A stretch of DNA of 64,000 bases from Dehalococcoidia bacterium (GTDB lineage: Bacteria > Chloroflexota > Dehalococcoidia > Lucifugimonadales > UBA1123): NCBI GenBank assembly GCA_009838465.1, contig VXRN01000023.1:124001-188000 (forward strand). The letters are read 5' to 3'. Of this stretch, positions 33,243 through 42,198 are shown one piece after another; the first letter of the stretch is position 1, and each line of letters opens with the position of its first letter. The notes beneath the pieces were generated by a model that searched no databases, was not told the DNA's origin, and worked only from the letters and a program-made list of their open reading frames with translations. A program made the position numbers and the translations under genes.

Positions 33243-34379
33243 ATGACCACCAAGAGCAGGGAAAAGACGCTGGTAGTCGTACAGCTCACCGGCGGCAACG
33301 ACTTTATGAACACGATTGTGCCTTACACCAATGAGCACTACTACGACGCCCGTAAGAAGGTCGTGATGAGCCAGGAAGATGTCCTGCCAATCAACGACGA
33401 ACTTGCCATAAATGCCAACGCCACGCCTTTCAAGCGTCTTTACGACGAGGGCAAGATGGCGATCATCCAGGGCATCGGCTATCCGAACTCGAACCGCTCC
33501 CACTTCCGAGGTATGGATATTTGGCACACCGCCGAGCCCGACCGCGTGGGCAACGAAGGTTGGCTGGGACAGGCTATCAGAGAGTTGGATCCCAGGGCCG
33601 AGAATGTGCTGACCGGCGTAAACGTCGGAATGGGCCTGCCCCGCGCTATGTCAGTTACCGGTGTTCCCGTGACGTCTGTTGGAGACCTTGAAGGCTACGG
33701 TGTGATGAACAGCATCGAGCAGCAGCGCCTTCGCGACAAGGCCCTGGAAGCGTTCAAGGGAATCTACGGCCAGGCTGTCGGGGCCGGCCCGGTCGCCGAA
33801 TACATCGGACAGACCGGACTGGACGTGCTCAAGGGCGCGGACATGCTCGCCGACGTCGCCGACCAGTACGAGTCCGAAATAGAGTACGCTGACAACCAGA
33901 TCGCAAAGAATATGCGCGACGTCGCTCGGATACATCTGGCCGATCTGGGCACTCGCATCTTCTACACCGCGCACGGCGGATACGATACGCACGCCAACGA
34001 GATGCCTTCGCATCCCAAGCTGATGAATGAACTGTCCGGCGCTATCTCCGACTTCCTGGACGATCTGGAAGGACACGACGCTGCTGACGACGTAACGGTC
34101 TTCGTCTTCACCGAGTTCGGACGCCGTATGCGCGACAACGGTAGCGGCACCGACCACGGGTCCGGCGGCGGCGCCTACATATTCGGCAACAATGTGATGG
34201 GCGGACTCTACAGTGAATACCCGTCCCTGAACATAGCGGACTGGGAGCACGGCGAGGATCTGAAGCACACAATAGACTTCAGGGGAATCTATGCCACGCT
34301 CCTCGAGCAGATACTAGAAGTCGAGGCGCGACCAATCGTCAAGGGCGAGTACGAGCAGATTTCTCCGTTCGCCAACTAG
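33243..34379 (+). CDS. DUF1501 domain protein
   Basis: A 378-residue DUF1501 protein of the alkaline-phosphatase/sulfatase-like superfamily. It starts TLVVVQLTGGNDFMNTIVPY and has YPNSNRSHFRGMDIWHTAE near residue 85 and FTEFGRRMRDNGSGTDHG near residue 290, which carry likely metal-binding His/Asp positions. Many DUF1501 proteins have a Tat signal; none is visible here. It follows DUF1800 by 36 nt and precedes an NHL gene by 31 nt on the same strand, so the three form an operon. I take the ATG at 33243; an ATG at 33231 is also possible. Confidence 0.9.
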   Translation: MTTKSREKTLVVVQLTGGNDFMNTIVPYTNEHYYDARKKVVMSQEDVLPINDELAINANATPFKRLYDEGKMAIIQGIGYPNSNRSHFRGMDIWHTAEPDRVGNEGWLGQAIRELDPRAENVLTGVNVGMGLPRAMSVTGVPVTSVGDLEGYGVMNSIEQQRLRDKALEAFKGIYGQAVGAGPVAEYIGQTGLDVLKGADMLADVADQYESEIEYADNQIAKNMRDVARIHLADLGTRIFYTAHGGYDTHANEMPSHPKLMNELSGAISDFLDDLEGHDAADDVTVFVFTEFGRRMRDNGSGTDHGSGGGAYIFGNNVMGGLYSEYPSLNIADWEHGEDLKHTIDFRGIYATLLEQILEVEARPIVKGEYEQISPFAN

Positions 34380-34410
34380 ATCAATAGCAGGTAATCAGGG
34401 AGAATTGACG

Positions 34411-35442
34411 ATGAGCAGACCTTATGGATTGCTGAGAGCGGGCTACCCGTACCTGAAGACGCTCGGAATGAGAAGGGTCATCGGGTATCCGACTGATATA
34501 GCCTTCTCAGGAGACGGCGACACCTACATACTCATGCGCTCTGAGGGCGGCGCCAGCATAAGAGTGTGGCCCTTCGAGGACATGCCTGAGTTCACTTCAG
34601 ACATGAAGGGCATAGGAGGTCCCGGCACGGGTGACGGGCAGTTCGTCTGGCCGGTGCAGATTATCACTGACACCGAGGGCTACATCTATGTGAGCGACGA
34701 GGGAATCCACCGGATAACCAAGTTCGACTCGGACGGCGAGTTTGTGGCCAAGTGGGGCGTCCATGGGAGCGGCGATGGCGAGTTCGACCGTCCCAATGGC
34801 ATCGGATTCGACCCGGACGGCAATATGGTTGTCGTTGACTCAGAGAACAGCCGCGTCCAGAGATACACCCCCGATGGCGAGTACCTAGGTGGATTCGGCG
34901 GCATTCACGGCGACGCGCCCGGAGAGTTCAACCTGCCCTGGGGTGTTCACGTGGATGAGTTCGGCGATATTTACGTCGCTGACTGGGGCAACAACAGGGT
35001 CCAGGTGTTCGATGCCGAAGGCGAACTCAAGAATGTCATCGGGAGGCAGGGTTCCGGAGACGGTGAATTTAACAGACCGACCGGTGTCGCGGTTGACGCG
35101 CATGGGGACATCTACGTCTCAGACTGGGGCAATAACCGCGTGTTGATGTTCAATTCGGAGGGTAAGTACATCTGGAGTTTCGCTGGCGACGCATCGCTTT
35201 CGAGGGTCGCGCGCAACTATATGCTTACCAACGCGGTTTCCAACAGGCTGAGGGAAATGGGCAGGCTGGAGGATGAGAAGTACCTGCGACGCCCCAGGTC
35301 AGTCAGGATAGACGAAGAGTTCCGCCTCTTCATCCCCGACTACGAGTCCTACCGCATCCAGATATATAAAAAGGACGTGATAGAACTTGACCGCACCCAG
35401 TTCTCCGCCCCGCTCAGAAATGTGACCCTGGAAGTCACCTAG
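34411..35442 (+). CDS. NHL-repeat beta-propeller protein, copy 1
   Basis: A 343-residue protein with six NHL-type blades, for example GSGDGEFDRPNGIGFDPDG near residue 115 and DIYVADWGNNRVQVFDAEG near residue 190. The last blade is interrupted by a charged helical segment (GDASLSRVARNYMLTN onward, residues ~265-300) that is also present in the two NHL proteins at 52605 and 53616. No signal peptide is visible. NHL propellers bind proteins, RNA or sugars, and some are enzymes; the role here is unknown. AGGGAG precedes the ATG. It is the third gene of the DUF1800-DUF1501 operon. Confidence 0.88.
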   Translation: MSRPYGLLRAGYPYLKTLGMRRVIGYPTDIAFSGDGDTYILMRSEGGASIRVWPFEDMPEFTSDMKGIGGPGTGDGQFVWPVQIITDTEGYIYVSDEGIHRITKFDSDGEFVAKWGVHGSGDGEFDRPNGIGFDPDGNMVVVDSENSRVQRYTPDGEYLGGFGGIHGDAPGEFNLPWGVHVDEFGDIYVADWGNNRVQVFDAEGELKNVIGRQGSGDGEFNRPTGVAVDAHGDIYVSDWGNNRVLMFNSEGKYIWSFAGDASLSRVARNYMLTNAVSNRLREMGRLEDEKYLRRPRSVRIDEEFRLFIPDYESYRIQIYKKDVIELDRTQFSAPLRNVTLEVT

Positions 35443-35475
35443 TCCACGGCCCGCGCCGATTCATAGCTTCTTCGT

Positions 35476-35516
35476 CTGTGGCAGGCGGTCATTTATTGAT
35501 CAGCCTGCCACAGCTT
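35476..35516 (+). terminator. hairpin terminator after the NHL gene
   Basis: CTGTGGCAGGC (35476-35486) pairs with GCCTGCCACAG (35503-35513), with TTT following. It separates the DUF1800-DUF1501-NHL operon from the CoA-transferase genes. Confidence 0.75.
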
Positions 35517-35560
35517 TATGAGAGACGCCGTGACACTCATCTCTTGGAGATACTTGACAC

Positions 35561-36817
35561 ATGACCACGACAAAGGGGCACTGCCCCGCGCTGTCCAACA
35601 TACGCATCTGTGACTTCACCGGGCAGCTTGCAGGGGCGGGCGCGACCAAGATTCTCGCCATGTTCGGGGCGCAAGTCATCAGGGTGGAGGACAGGCTCAG
35701 GCAGGGGCAGTGGGACATATTCCGGGGCAACGGTCCATGGCCGGATGAGCGCAGGGGCATCAATCTCGGTGGCACGTTTAATAACCATAACGTCGAGAAG
35801 ATGGGCGTCACACTGGATATGCGTAAGCCCGGGGCCAGCGACGTCCTACGCGAACTCATCTCGGTCAGCGACGTAGTTGCTGAGAATTTCAGCAAGGGCG
35901 TGCTCGACAGGTGGGGATTCTCCTACGAGGATATGGTCAAGATAAAGCCGGACATCATATATGTGTCCAACTGCGGCTTTGGACACGTGGGCCCGTACTC
36001 TGAGTACAAGACATGGGGGCCTATCGTGCAGGCGGTGTCTGGACTTACGTTCCAGTCGGGGCTTGCGGGTATGCCTCCGGCGGGGTGGGGATACTCATAC
36101 ATGGACCACACCGGCGGCTATCACATGGCGATAGCGATTCTGATGGCGGTCTATCACCGCCACCGCACCGGAGTCGGTCAGTGGGTGGATATGTCCTGTT
36201 CCGATGGGGCGGCGGCGCTGAACGGGCCTGCCATGCTTGACTACACCGTCAACGGCGTTCCGTCAAGGCGTCCGGGCAACCCAAACAGCAATCGCAGTAT
36301 CTATCCCAGGATGGCTCCGCACGGAATTTACAGGTGCGCCGGAGAGGATCAGTGGGCCGCGGTCGCGGTGCGGGATAACAACGACTGGAGCTCGATGTGC
36401 GAAGTCATGGGATTTTCGGACCTCGCTGCGGATGAGTCTCTTGCTTGCCTAGATGCCCGAATCGAACAACACGACGAACTGGACCAGAGAATCGGGAAGT
36501 GGACATCCACCCGGACCTCGATGGAGGTGATGAAGTCTCTCCAGGCAAAAGGTGTTCCAGCCGCCGCCGTTCAGCATCCCGAAGACCGGATCGAGCATGA
36601 TCCGAACACGAAGGCATGGGACTTGTTCCCAACCGTCCAGCATGAAGAGATTGGAAAGATCAGGGTGGACGGCATGGCGGTCAAACTCTCGGAGACTCCA
36701 GCTACAATCCAGAAGGGTGCACCCACTCTGGGCCAACATAACGATGAGGTGTTCGGTGACATACTGGGGATGTCCTCGGAGACCGTGCGAACGTTGACGG
36801 AAGAGGGGGTTATATGA
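35561..36817 (+). CDS. class III CoA-transferase (CaiB/BaiF), subunit with catalytic Asp
   Basis: A 418-residue family III CoA-transferase. The fold start is IRICDFTGQLAGAGATKILA with GAQVIRVED, then TLDMRKPGASDVL near residue 85. The nucleophilic Asp lies in WGYSYMDHTGGYHMAIAIL near residue 185. These enzymes move CoA between two carboxylates through an acyl-Asp intermediate. The next gene, 1 nt away, encodes a second family member that lacks this Asp, so the pair may form one heteromer with a single active site. Substrates are unknown. Confidence 0.9.
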   Translation: MTTTKGHCPALSNIRICDFTGQLAGAGATKILAMFGAQVIRVEDRLRQGQWDIFRGNGPWPDERRGINLGGTFNNHNVEKMGVTLDMRKPGASDVLRELISVSDVVAENFSKGVLDRWGFSYEDMVKIKPDIIYVSNCGFGHVGPYSEYKTWGPIVQAVSGLTFQSGLAGMPPAGWGYSYMDHTGGYHMAIAILMAVYHRHRTGVGQWVDMSCSDGAAALNGPAMLDYTVNGVPSRRPGNPNSNRSIYPRMAPHGIYRCAGEDQWAAVAVRDNNDWSSMCEVMGFSDLAADESLACLDARIEQHDELDQRIGKWTSTRTSMEVMKSLQAKGVPAAAVQHPEDRIEHDPNTKAWDLFPTVQHEEIGKIRVDGMAVKLSETPATIQKGAPTLGQHNDEVFGDILGMSSETVRTLTEEGVI

Positions 36818-36818
36818 A

Positions 36819-38087
36819 GTGGAAGCCGCGAAGGACAACAGCGTTCTCGACGACATCCGCGTCCTGGAGCTTGGCGGAGAGATAGGCGCCTGGTGCGGCA
36901 AGTTACTGGCAGACATGGGAGCGGACGTGATGAAGGTCGAGCCGCCGTCGGGCGACCCGACCCGCGCCTATGAGCCGTTCTATCAGAACGAACCCGGGCC
37001 GAACGGAAGTCTATACTTCTGGCACTACAACACGAGCAAACGCGGCGTCACTCTTGACTTGGAATGTGAGCGGGGACAGCGTATATTCAGGGACTTGTCT
37101 GCGCGTGCCGATGTGATACTGGATAGCGCTCCTCCCGGCTATCTGCCGTCTCTGGGATTGGGATATTCGGAGCTCAGTCAATCTAACCCGGCGGTGGTTA
37201 TGGCCTCCATCACTCCATTCGGACAGGATGGTCCATACAGCGACTACGAAAGCACAGACCTGACCGCGCTGGCGTTCGGAGGGCCGGTGTGGAGTTGCGG
37301 GTACGACGATCACGATATCCCGCCGGTGCGTGGGGGAGGCAACCAGGCGTATCACACGGTGGGGCATTATGCTGTCTCTGGGATAATGGTCGCGCTGGTT
37401 CATCGGCAGTTCACGGGCATCGGGCAGTATATTGACGCAAATATGCACGCCGCGCTGAACATTACGACCGAAGCGGCGACTTATAGCTGGCTTGTTGCCG
37501 GCGATACGGTACAGAGACAGACGGGACGTCACGCTTCAGTTATACCGACGCCGCAGGCGCAGGTGCTGTGCAAGGACGGACGTTACGTGAACGTGGGGAT
37601 AGGGGCGCGGACCGAGGAGCAGTGGTTTCACCTGCTGGCCTGGATGGAAGAGGAGGGACTGGTGGAAAACCTGGGCGAGTACCTAAGCTATCCCAGCCGA
37701 GAAGCGATGCGCAGAGGAGACCCGGACGCTATGACGCAACAACGCCGCGTTGCCGATACGCTGCGCAAGATGGCAGCCAAGACCAACTCCTATGACCTGT
37801 TTACTCGCGCCCAGCAACTGGGCTTCCAGTGGGGGATCATCAATTCGCCGGAGGATGTGCTGAATGATCCACATTTCAAGGCTCGCGGATTTCCGGTGGA
37901 AGTCGAGCACCCGGAATTGGGCGAGTCATTCACATATCCGGGCGCTCCATACAGCTTTACCAAGTCGCCTTGGACAATATCGAACCGCGCGCCGCTACTG
38001 GGCGAGCACAACGAGCAGGTGTATATTGGTGAGCTAGGAATCTCTAAAGATCGTCTAAATGCACTCAAAGCCGAAGGAGTTATTTGA
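36819..38087 (+). CDS. class III CoA-transferase (CaiB/BaiF), apparently without catalytic Asp
   Basis: A 422-residue family III CoA-transferase starting IRVLELGGEIGAWCGKLLAD with GADVMKVEPPSGDP and RGVTLDLECERG. At the position of the nucleophilic Asp the sequence reads GGGNQAYHTVGHYAVSGIM, where by my alignment a Tyr replaces Asp. It starts with GTG one base after the previous stop, which indicates tight coupling. Either it acts as a structural partner of the upstream subunit or it has a different nucleophile. The alignment is by eye. Confidence 0.85.
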   Translation: MEAAKDNSVLDDIRVLELGGEIGAWCGKLLADMGADVMKVEPPSGDPTRAYEPFYQNEPGPNGSLYFWHYNTSKRGVTLDLECERGQRIFRDLSARADVILDSAPPGYLPSLGLGYSELSQSNPAVVMASITPFGQDGPYSDYESTDLTALAFGGPVWSCGYDDHDIPPVRGGGNQAYHTVGHYAVSGIMVALVHRQFTGIGQYIDANMHAALNITTEAATYSWLVAGDTVQRQTGRHASVIPTPQAQVLCKDGRYVNVGIGARTEEQWFHLLAWMEEEGLVENLGEYLSYPSREAMRRGDPDAMTQQRRVADTLRKMAAKTNSYDLFTRAQQLGFQWGIINSPEDVLNDPHFKARGFPVEVEHPELGESFTYPGAPYSFTKSPWTISNRAPLLGEHNEQVYIGELGISKDRLNALKAEGVI

Positions 38088-38143
38088 CACCTGGCGACCC
38101 ACCGCCACCCTAAACCTGCCAATGTAGGACGAGGACTCCAGAT

Positions 38144-40234
38144 TCAGGCTCCCGCGCGTGAGGGAGCTACTCCGTTTCTCTGAAGTTTCTCCAGCTCCTC
38201 CACGGAGATATGGCAGTTGATCATGTGGCCGTCGCCTCCGGGGCCGCGCTGTTCGGGAGGCGGTTCGGAGTCGCAGATGTCCCCCAGCTTTCTGGGGCAG
38301 CGTCCGGCGAAGAAGCATCCCCTGAAGGCGGAGCGCAGCGTCGGCACCGACCCTTCCAACCGGATGTGAGTGGGTTCGGCGTCGGGATCCGGGACTGGCG
38401 CGGCGGACAGCAGCGCCTCGGTGTACGGGTGAGACGGCGAGGACAACACGGCTTCCGACGGTCCGTATTCGGCGACGTGGCCCGCGTACAGCACGAGAAT
38501 ATCGTCTGAGACGTAGCGTACGACGCCCAAGTCGTGTGTTATGAAGACGTAAGCGTTCCCTGTCTCGCGCTGGCGCTGTTCGAGAAGATTGAGGACCTGC
38601 GCTTGGACTGAGACGTCGAGGGCGGATACGGCCTCGTCAGCGACCACGATGTCCGGGTTGGCCGCGAACGCGCTGGCCAGGGCCACTCTCTGCTGCTGGC
38701 CGCCACTCAGTTCGGATGGCAGCCTGTCCAGGTACATCGGGTCAAGGCCGACGGCGTGCATAAGCTCCGAGGCGCGCTCGCGTATCTCGCCGCGCCTGAC
38801 GCCCGCGAACTTTCTGAGGGCGCGGTTGATCGCGTGTCTTATGGGGAGCTTGGGATTTAGGGAGGCTGTCGGGTTTTGGAAGACCATCCGCATCGCGGAT
38901 CTTTGGTCTGAGGTGCGGTCCTCCACATCGCCTTCCAGCGCCTGACCACGCAGTTGCAGGTTACCGCTGTCCCTCGCTTCCAAGCCAACTATGGCGCGGG
39001 CCGCGGTACTCTTGCCTGAACCGCTCTCTCCGACGATACCAAGAGTCCGTCCACCGTCAACGCGCATGTCCACGTCAACGAGCGCCCTAACCGGCGGCCT
39101 GACCGGTGGCCCGAACAGGATATATTTCCTGCGTCCGCCGCCGTAGAACTTACGAAGGTCTTCGGCGAATAGGGCAGGTGTCGTCTCTTCAGGAGGAGGC
39201 TTGGCTACCCGTTCTAGCAAGTCGCCCCATATTCCATCGTCAACCTCGTCGTGATGGAAGCATCTTGCCAGGTGGCCGTTCGCCACTCCAGTCAGTAGTG
39301 GGGTCGAGTTAGAGCACTCCTCACTGGCGAGCGGGCAGCGGGGACCGAACAGACAGGAATCCGTCTGCTCCATCTGCGCGTCGAACACGGAGCCCGGTAT
39401 GCTCCTGAGTTGCCGTTCTATCCCGTCGTCTCCAGGGGGTTGGGGAACGCAGGAGAGCAGGCCGGCAGTGTAGGGGTGACTGGGATTATTGAAGAGGTCC
39501 CGGACGGGGGCCTCTTCCACTATTTCGCCTGCGTACATGACCGCTACCCTGTCCGCTACTCTTGCGATGACCCCCAGGTTGTGGCTTACGAACAGGATGC
39601 CGGCGTTCACTCGATCCTTCAGTTCGACGATGAGGTCGAGGATAGTCGCCTCGGTGGTGACGTCGAGGCCGGTGGTAGGCTCGTCCATTATAAGCAGGTG
39701 TGGGTCGCAGGCCAGCGCCATGGCTATGACCACACGCTGCTGCATACCGCCACTTAGCTGGTGGGGGTAACGTCTGCCTATACGTTGAGGGTCGGCGAGG
39801 CCGACGCTCTCGAAGAGTTCTACGGAGCGCTGTTGCGCGGCTTCGGCATCCAAGTCGAGATGCAACTTCAGAACTTCCTCTATCTGGGGACCGACTCTCA
39901 TGGAGGGGTTAAGGGAGGTGAGCGGGTCCTGATAGACCATGGCGATCCTGTTGCCCCTGAGTTCACGCAGTTCGGAGTCGCTGAACTCGGAGATGTCCAT
40001 GCCTTCGAATCGAATCGAACCATCCACCTGAGCGGTGTCGGGGAGGTAGTTCATCAAGGCGAAGGCGACGGTGGACTTTCCGCAGCCGGATTCCCCAACA
40101 AGCCCCAGCGTCTCGCCGCGCGCGATTTCGAGCGATGCGTCTCGCACAGCGCGGAACGCGCCCCGAGGCGTGTTGAAGGTCACGGCCAGATTTTCCATCC
40201 GGATCAGTGGCGCGTCGGAGTTGTTCATGTTCAA
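38144..40234 (-). CDS. dipeptide/oligopeptide ABC transporter, fused ATP-binding protein
   Basis: A 696-residue protein made of two complete ABC ATPases (DppD-like then DppF-like). Half one has GESGCGKSTVA near residue 40, LSGGMQQRVVIA, and an OppD-type cysteine tail, CLFGPRCPLASEEC. Half two has GESGSGKSTAARAI near residue 400, LSGGQQQRVALASA, and CFFAGRCPRKLGDIC. The cysteine tails are the usual regulatory or Fe-S-like ends of peptide ABC ATPases. It overlaps the permease gene by 4 nt. The transporter imports peptides, nickel or other small organics; the substrate is not predictable. Confidence 0.93.
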   Translation of the reverse strand: MNMNNSDAPLIRMENLAVTFNTPRGAFRAVRDASLEIARGETLGLVGESGCGKSTVAFALMNYLPDTAQVDGSIRFEGMDISEFSDSELRELRGNRIAMVYQDPLTSLNPSMRVGPQIEEVLKLHLDLDAEAAQQRSVELFESVGLADPQRIGRRYPHQLSGGMQQRVVIAMALACDPHLLIMDEPTTGLDVTTEATILDLIVELKDRVNAGILFVSHNLGVIARVADRVAVMYAGEIVEEAPVRDLFNNPSHPYTAGLLSCVPQPPGDDGIERQLRSIPGSVFDAQMEQTDSCLFGPRCPLASEECSNSTPLLTGVANGHLARCFHHDEVDDGIWGDLLERVAKPPPEETTPALFAEDLRKFYGGGRRKYILFGPPVRPPVRALVDVDMRVDGGRTLGIVGESGSGKSTAARAIVGLEARDSGNLQLRGQALEGDVEDRTSDQRSAMRMVFQNPTASLNPKLPIRHAINRALRKFAGVRRGEIRERASELMHAVGLDPMYLDRLPSELSGGQQQRVALASAFAANPDIVVADEAVSALDVSVQAQVLNLLEQRQRETGNAYVFITHDLGVVRYVSDDILVLYAGHVAEYGPSEAVLSSPSHPYTEALLSAAPVPDPDAEPTHIRLEGSVPTLRSAFRGCFFAGRCPRKLGDICDSEPPPEQRGPGGDGHMINCHISVEELEKLQRNGVAPSRAGA

Positions 40235-41157
40235 TCTCCGGTCTCAGGCAGATTCTGGGCCTGTCTTATGCCGTCGGCGAGCAGGTTGATGCCGACGACG
40301 AGCGATGCCATCGCAACGCCGGGCGCGAGCGCGGCGACGGGGACGATTCCGATATGACGGAAATTCTCGCTCACCATCAAGCCCCAGTCGGAAGACGGTG
40401 GCTGTACGCCAAGTCCGAGAAAACCCAGCCCCGCCGTTAGCAGAAGCGCGAAGCTGAGGCGTATTGCAGCCTCCACCGCAACTACGGGCAAGACGTTCGG
40501 GAGTATCTCCCTGAACATGATGTAGATTGTCGGCTCGCCTCTGAGTCGCGCACTCTGGACGAACTCCAGTGGCTTGACGGCGAGCGCGGCGCTGCGTATG
40601 ACACGGCTGTTGTTGGGCATGAAAGATATGCCGATGGTTAGTATCACCAGCCAGGACTCGTCTATGCCGCTAAAACTCTGTCTGCTCAGGTTTATTATCA
40701 GGATGGCGAGCAGCAGCGAGGGTATGGCCAGGAACCAGTCCACGAATCTCATAATGGCCTGGTCAACCCTGCCTCCGAAGTAGCCGCTGGTTATCCCGAC
40801 TATCGTCCCCAACGTTACCCCGAAGATCGTGCCGACTGTGGCTATCCACACTATCGAGCGAGATCCGGCCAGCACCCGGCTCAGGATGTCGCGGCCCTTG
40901 TCATCCGTGCCGAGCCAATACTCTGTGGACGGTGAGCTGAATCGGTCGGGAAGATGGTACTCGGTGGGCGGGTAGGGCGTTATCCAGGGACCAATTATAG
41001 CTATCACGACATGAACGAGAACTATGACGAACGCGATGCGTCCAGTGTAGGTGCGCAAAATCAGCGAGAGAGCGTTGGACGCGCCTCGCCCGAATCTGGA
41101 CAAGGTTGAAGCCTGCCTACCGCTTTCGACTTGAAGCGTAGAGTCTCGTACCGCCAT
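40231..41157 (-). CDS. dppC: dipeptide-type ABC transporter, DppC permease
   Basis: A 308-residue DppC/OppC permease. The N-terminal cytosolic tail is followed by YTGRIAFVIVLVHVVIAIIG near residue 35 and PDRFSSPSTEYWLGTDDKGR, the family loop. The coupling motif region is FVQSARLRGEPTIYIMFREI near residue 205. It shares one base with dppB (TGATG) and overlaps the ATPase gene by 4 nt, so the subunits are translationally linked. Confidence 0.92.
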   Translation of the reverse strand: MAVRDSTLQVESGRQASTLSRFGRGASNALSLILRTYTGRIAFVIVLVHVVIAIIGPWITPYPPTEYHLPDRFSSPSTEYWLGTDDKGRDILSRVLAGSRSIVWIATVGTIFGVTLGTIVGITSGYFGGRVDQAIMRFVDWFLAIPSLLLAILIINLSRQSFSGIDESWLVILTIGISFMPNNSRVIRSAALAVKPLEFVQSARLRGEPTIYIMFREILPNVLPVVAVEAAIRLSFALLLTAGLGFLGLGVQPPSSDWGLMVSENFRHIGIVPVAALAPGVAMASLVVGINLLADGIRQAQNLPETGD

Positions 41158-42098
41158 CAGGACAACCTCACCCTGGGATTCAGCGCGCCGTAAGCGAGGT
41201 CGGCGGCCAGATTGCTGAAGGCATAGACGGCGGCGATTATCATGGCCGTGCTTTGCAGCAGGCGTATGTCGCGCGCGTTTATCGCTTGTATCAACAGGCT
41301 GCCCATACCCGGATAGGCGAACAGGTTCTCGACAATGATCAGTCCTCCGAACAGCCAGCCCACGTTGTTCGCTATGACCGTTATCGTTGGCAGCAGGGCG
41401 TTCGGGAGGACGTGCCTGATGATGACCGTCCGCATCGGAAGGCCCTTCAGTATCGCGGTGCGGACATAGTTGCTTCCCATCACCTCTATCACGTTTGCGC
41501 GCGCCATTCTGAAGATGTAGGCGAACAGCGCGCCCGTGACGGTCAGAATGGGCATTATCAGCACCTGTGGATTACCTGGAATGGTTTCTCCGGGCATCAT
41601 TATGCTGGACGAGGGCAGCCAGCCGAGCGTGGTGGAGAGTATCAGCACCAGCACTACGCCGGTGACGAACTCCGGCAGGGAGATCGTTAGAAGCCCCCCG
41701 AGCGTAAGTACGCGATCCAGCAAGGTGTCTGATTTGGCGCCCACGAGGACGCCTGCCACAAGTCCAAGCGGGACGGCTATCAGGAATGCGCCGACGGCGA
41801 GAAGCGCGGAGTTGAACAGGCGCCCGCCGACGATGCCGGAGATTTCAGCACCGGACGCGGTGTTGCCCAGGTCGCCCTGTACCGCGCCGCCGATCCAGTC
41901 CAGATAACGAATGTGCGGGGGCTTGTCCAACCCCATCCGCTCACGCAGCGCCTTGAGATTGTCCGGCGTCGCGCCCTGTCCGAGTATGATCGCTGCCGCG
42001 TCGCCGGGCGCGAACTCGATCAGGGAGAAGATGGCTACCGAGACCGCGAGCAGGGTCACCACGATGAGGGTCAGTCTGACTATAAGAAATCTCGCCAT
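41157..42098 (-). CDS. dppB: dipeptide-type ABC transporter, DppB permease
   Basis: A 313-residue DppB/OppB permease. It begins with the typical FLIVRLTLIVVTLLAVSVAI helix and FAPGDAAAIILGQGATPDNL, and has the EAA-type loop MGSNYVRTAILKGLPMRTVI near residue 210. It follows the binding-protein gene after a 100-nt spacer that contains a strong hairpin. Confidence 0.92.
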   Translation of the reverse strand: MARFLIVRLTLIVVTLLAVSVAIFSLIEFAPGDAAAIILGQGATPDNLKALRERMGLDKPPHIRYLDWIGGAVQGDLGNTASGAEISGIVGGRLFNSALLAVGAFLIAVPLGLVAGVLVGAKSDTLLDRVLTLGGLLTISLPEFVTGVVLVLILSTTLGWLPSSSIMMPGETIPGNPQVLIMPILTVTGALFAYIFRMARANVIEVMGSNYVRTAILKGLPMRTVIIRHVLPNALLPTITVIANNVGWLFGGLIIVENLFAYPGMGSLLIQAINARDIRLLQSTAMIIAAVYAFSNLAADLAYGALNPRVRLS

Positions 42099-42158
42099 AG
42101 TTTTTCACAAGCGTACCTTGGGGGGACGCTGGGATTGCGTGTGATCCGGTGGGATAGG

Positions 42159-42189
42159 ACGCGGCGGGAGTCGAATTCTCCCGCCGCGT
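42159..42189 (-). terminator. strong hairpin between binding-protein and permease genes
   Basis: ACGCGGCGGGAG (42159-42170) pairs perfectly with CTCCCGCCGCGT (42178-42189) across a 7-nt loop. There is no T-run on the minus strand, so it more likely protects the 3' end of the highly expressed binding-protein mRNA or attenuates the permease genes. Confidence 0.6.
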
Positions 42190-42198
42190 GGTCTAAAG

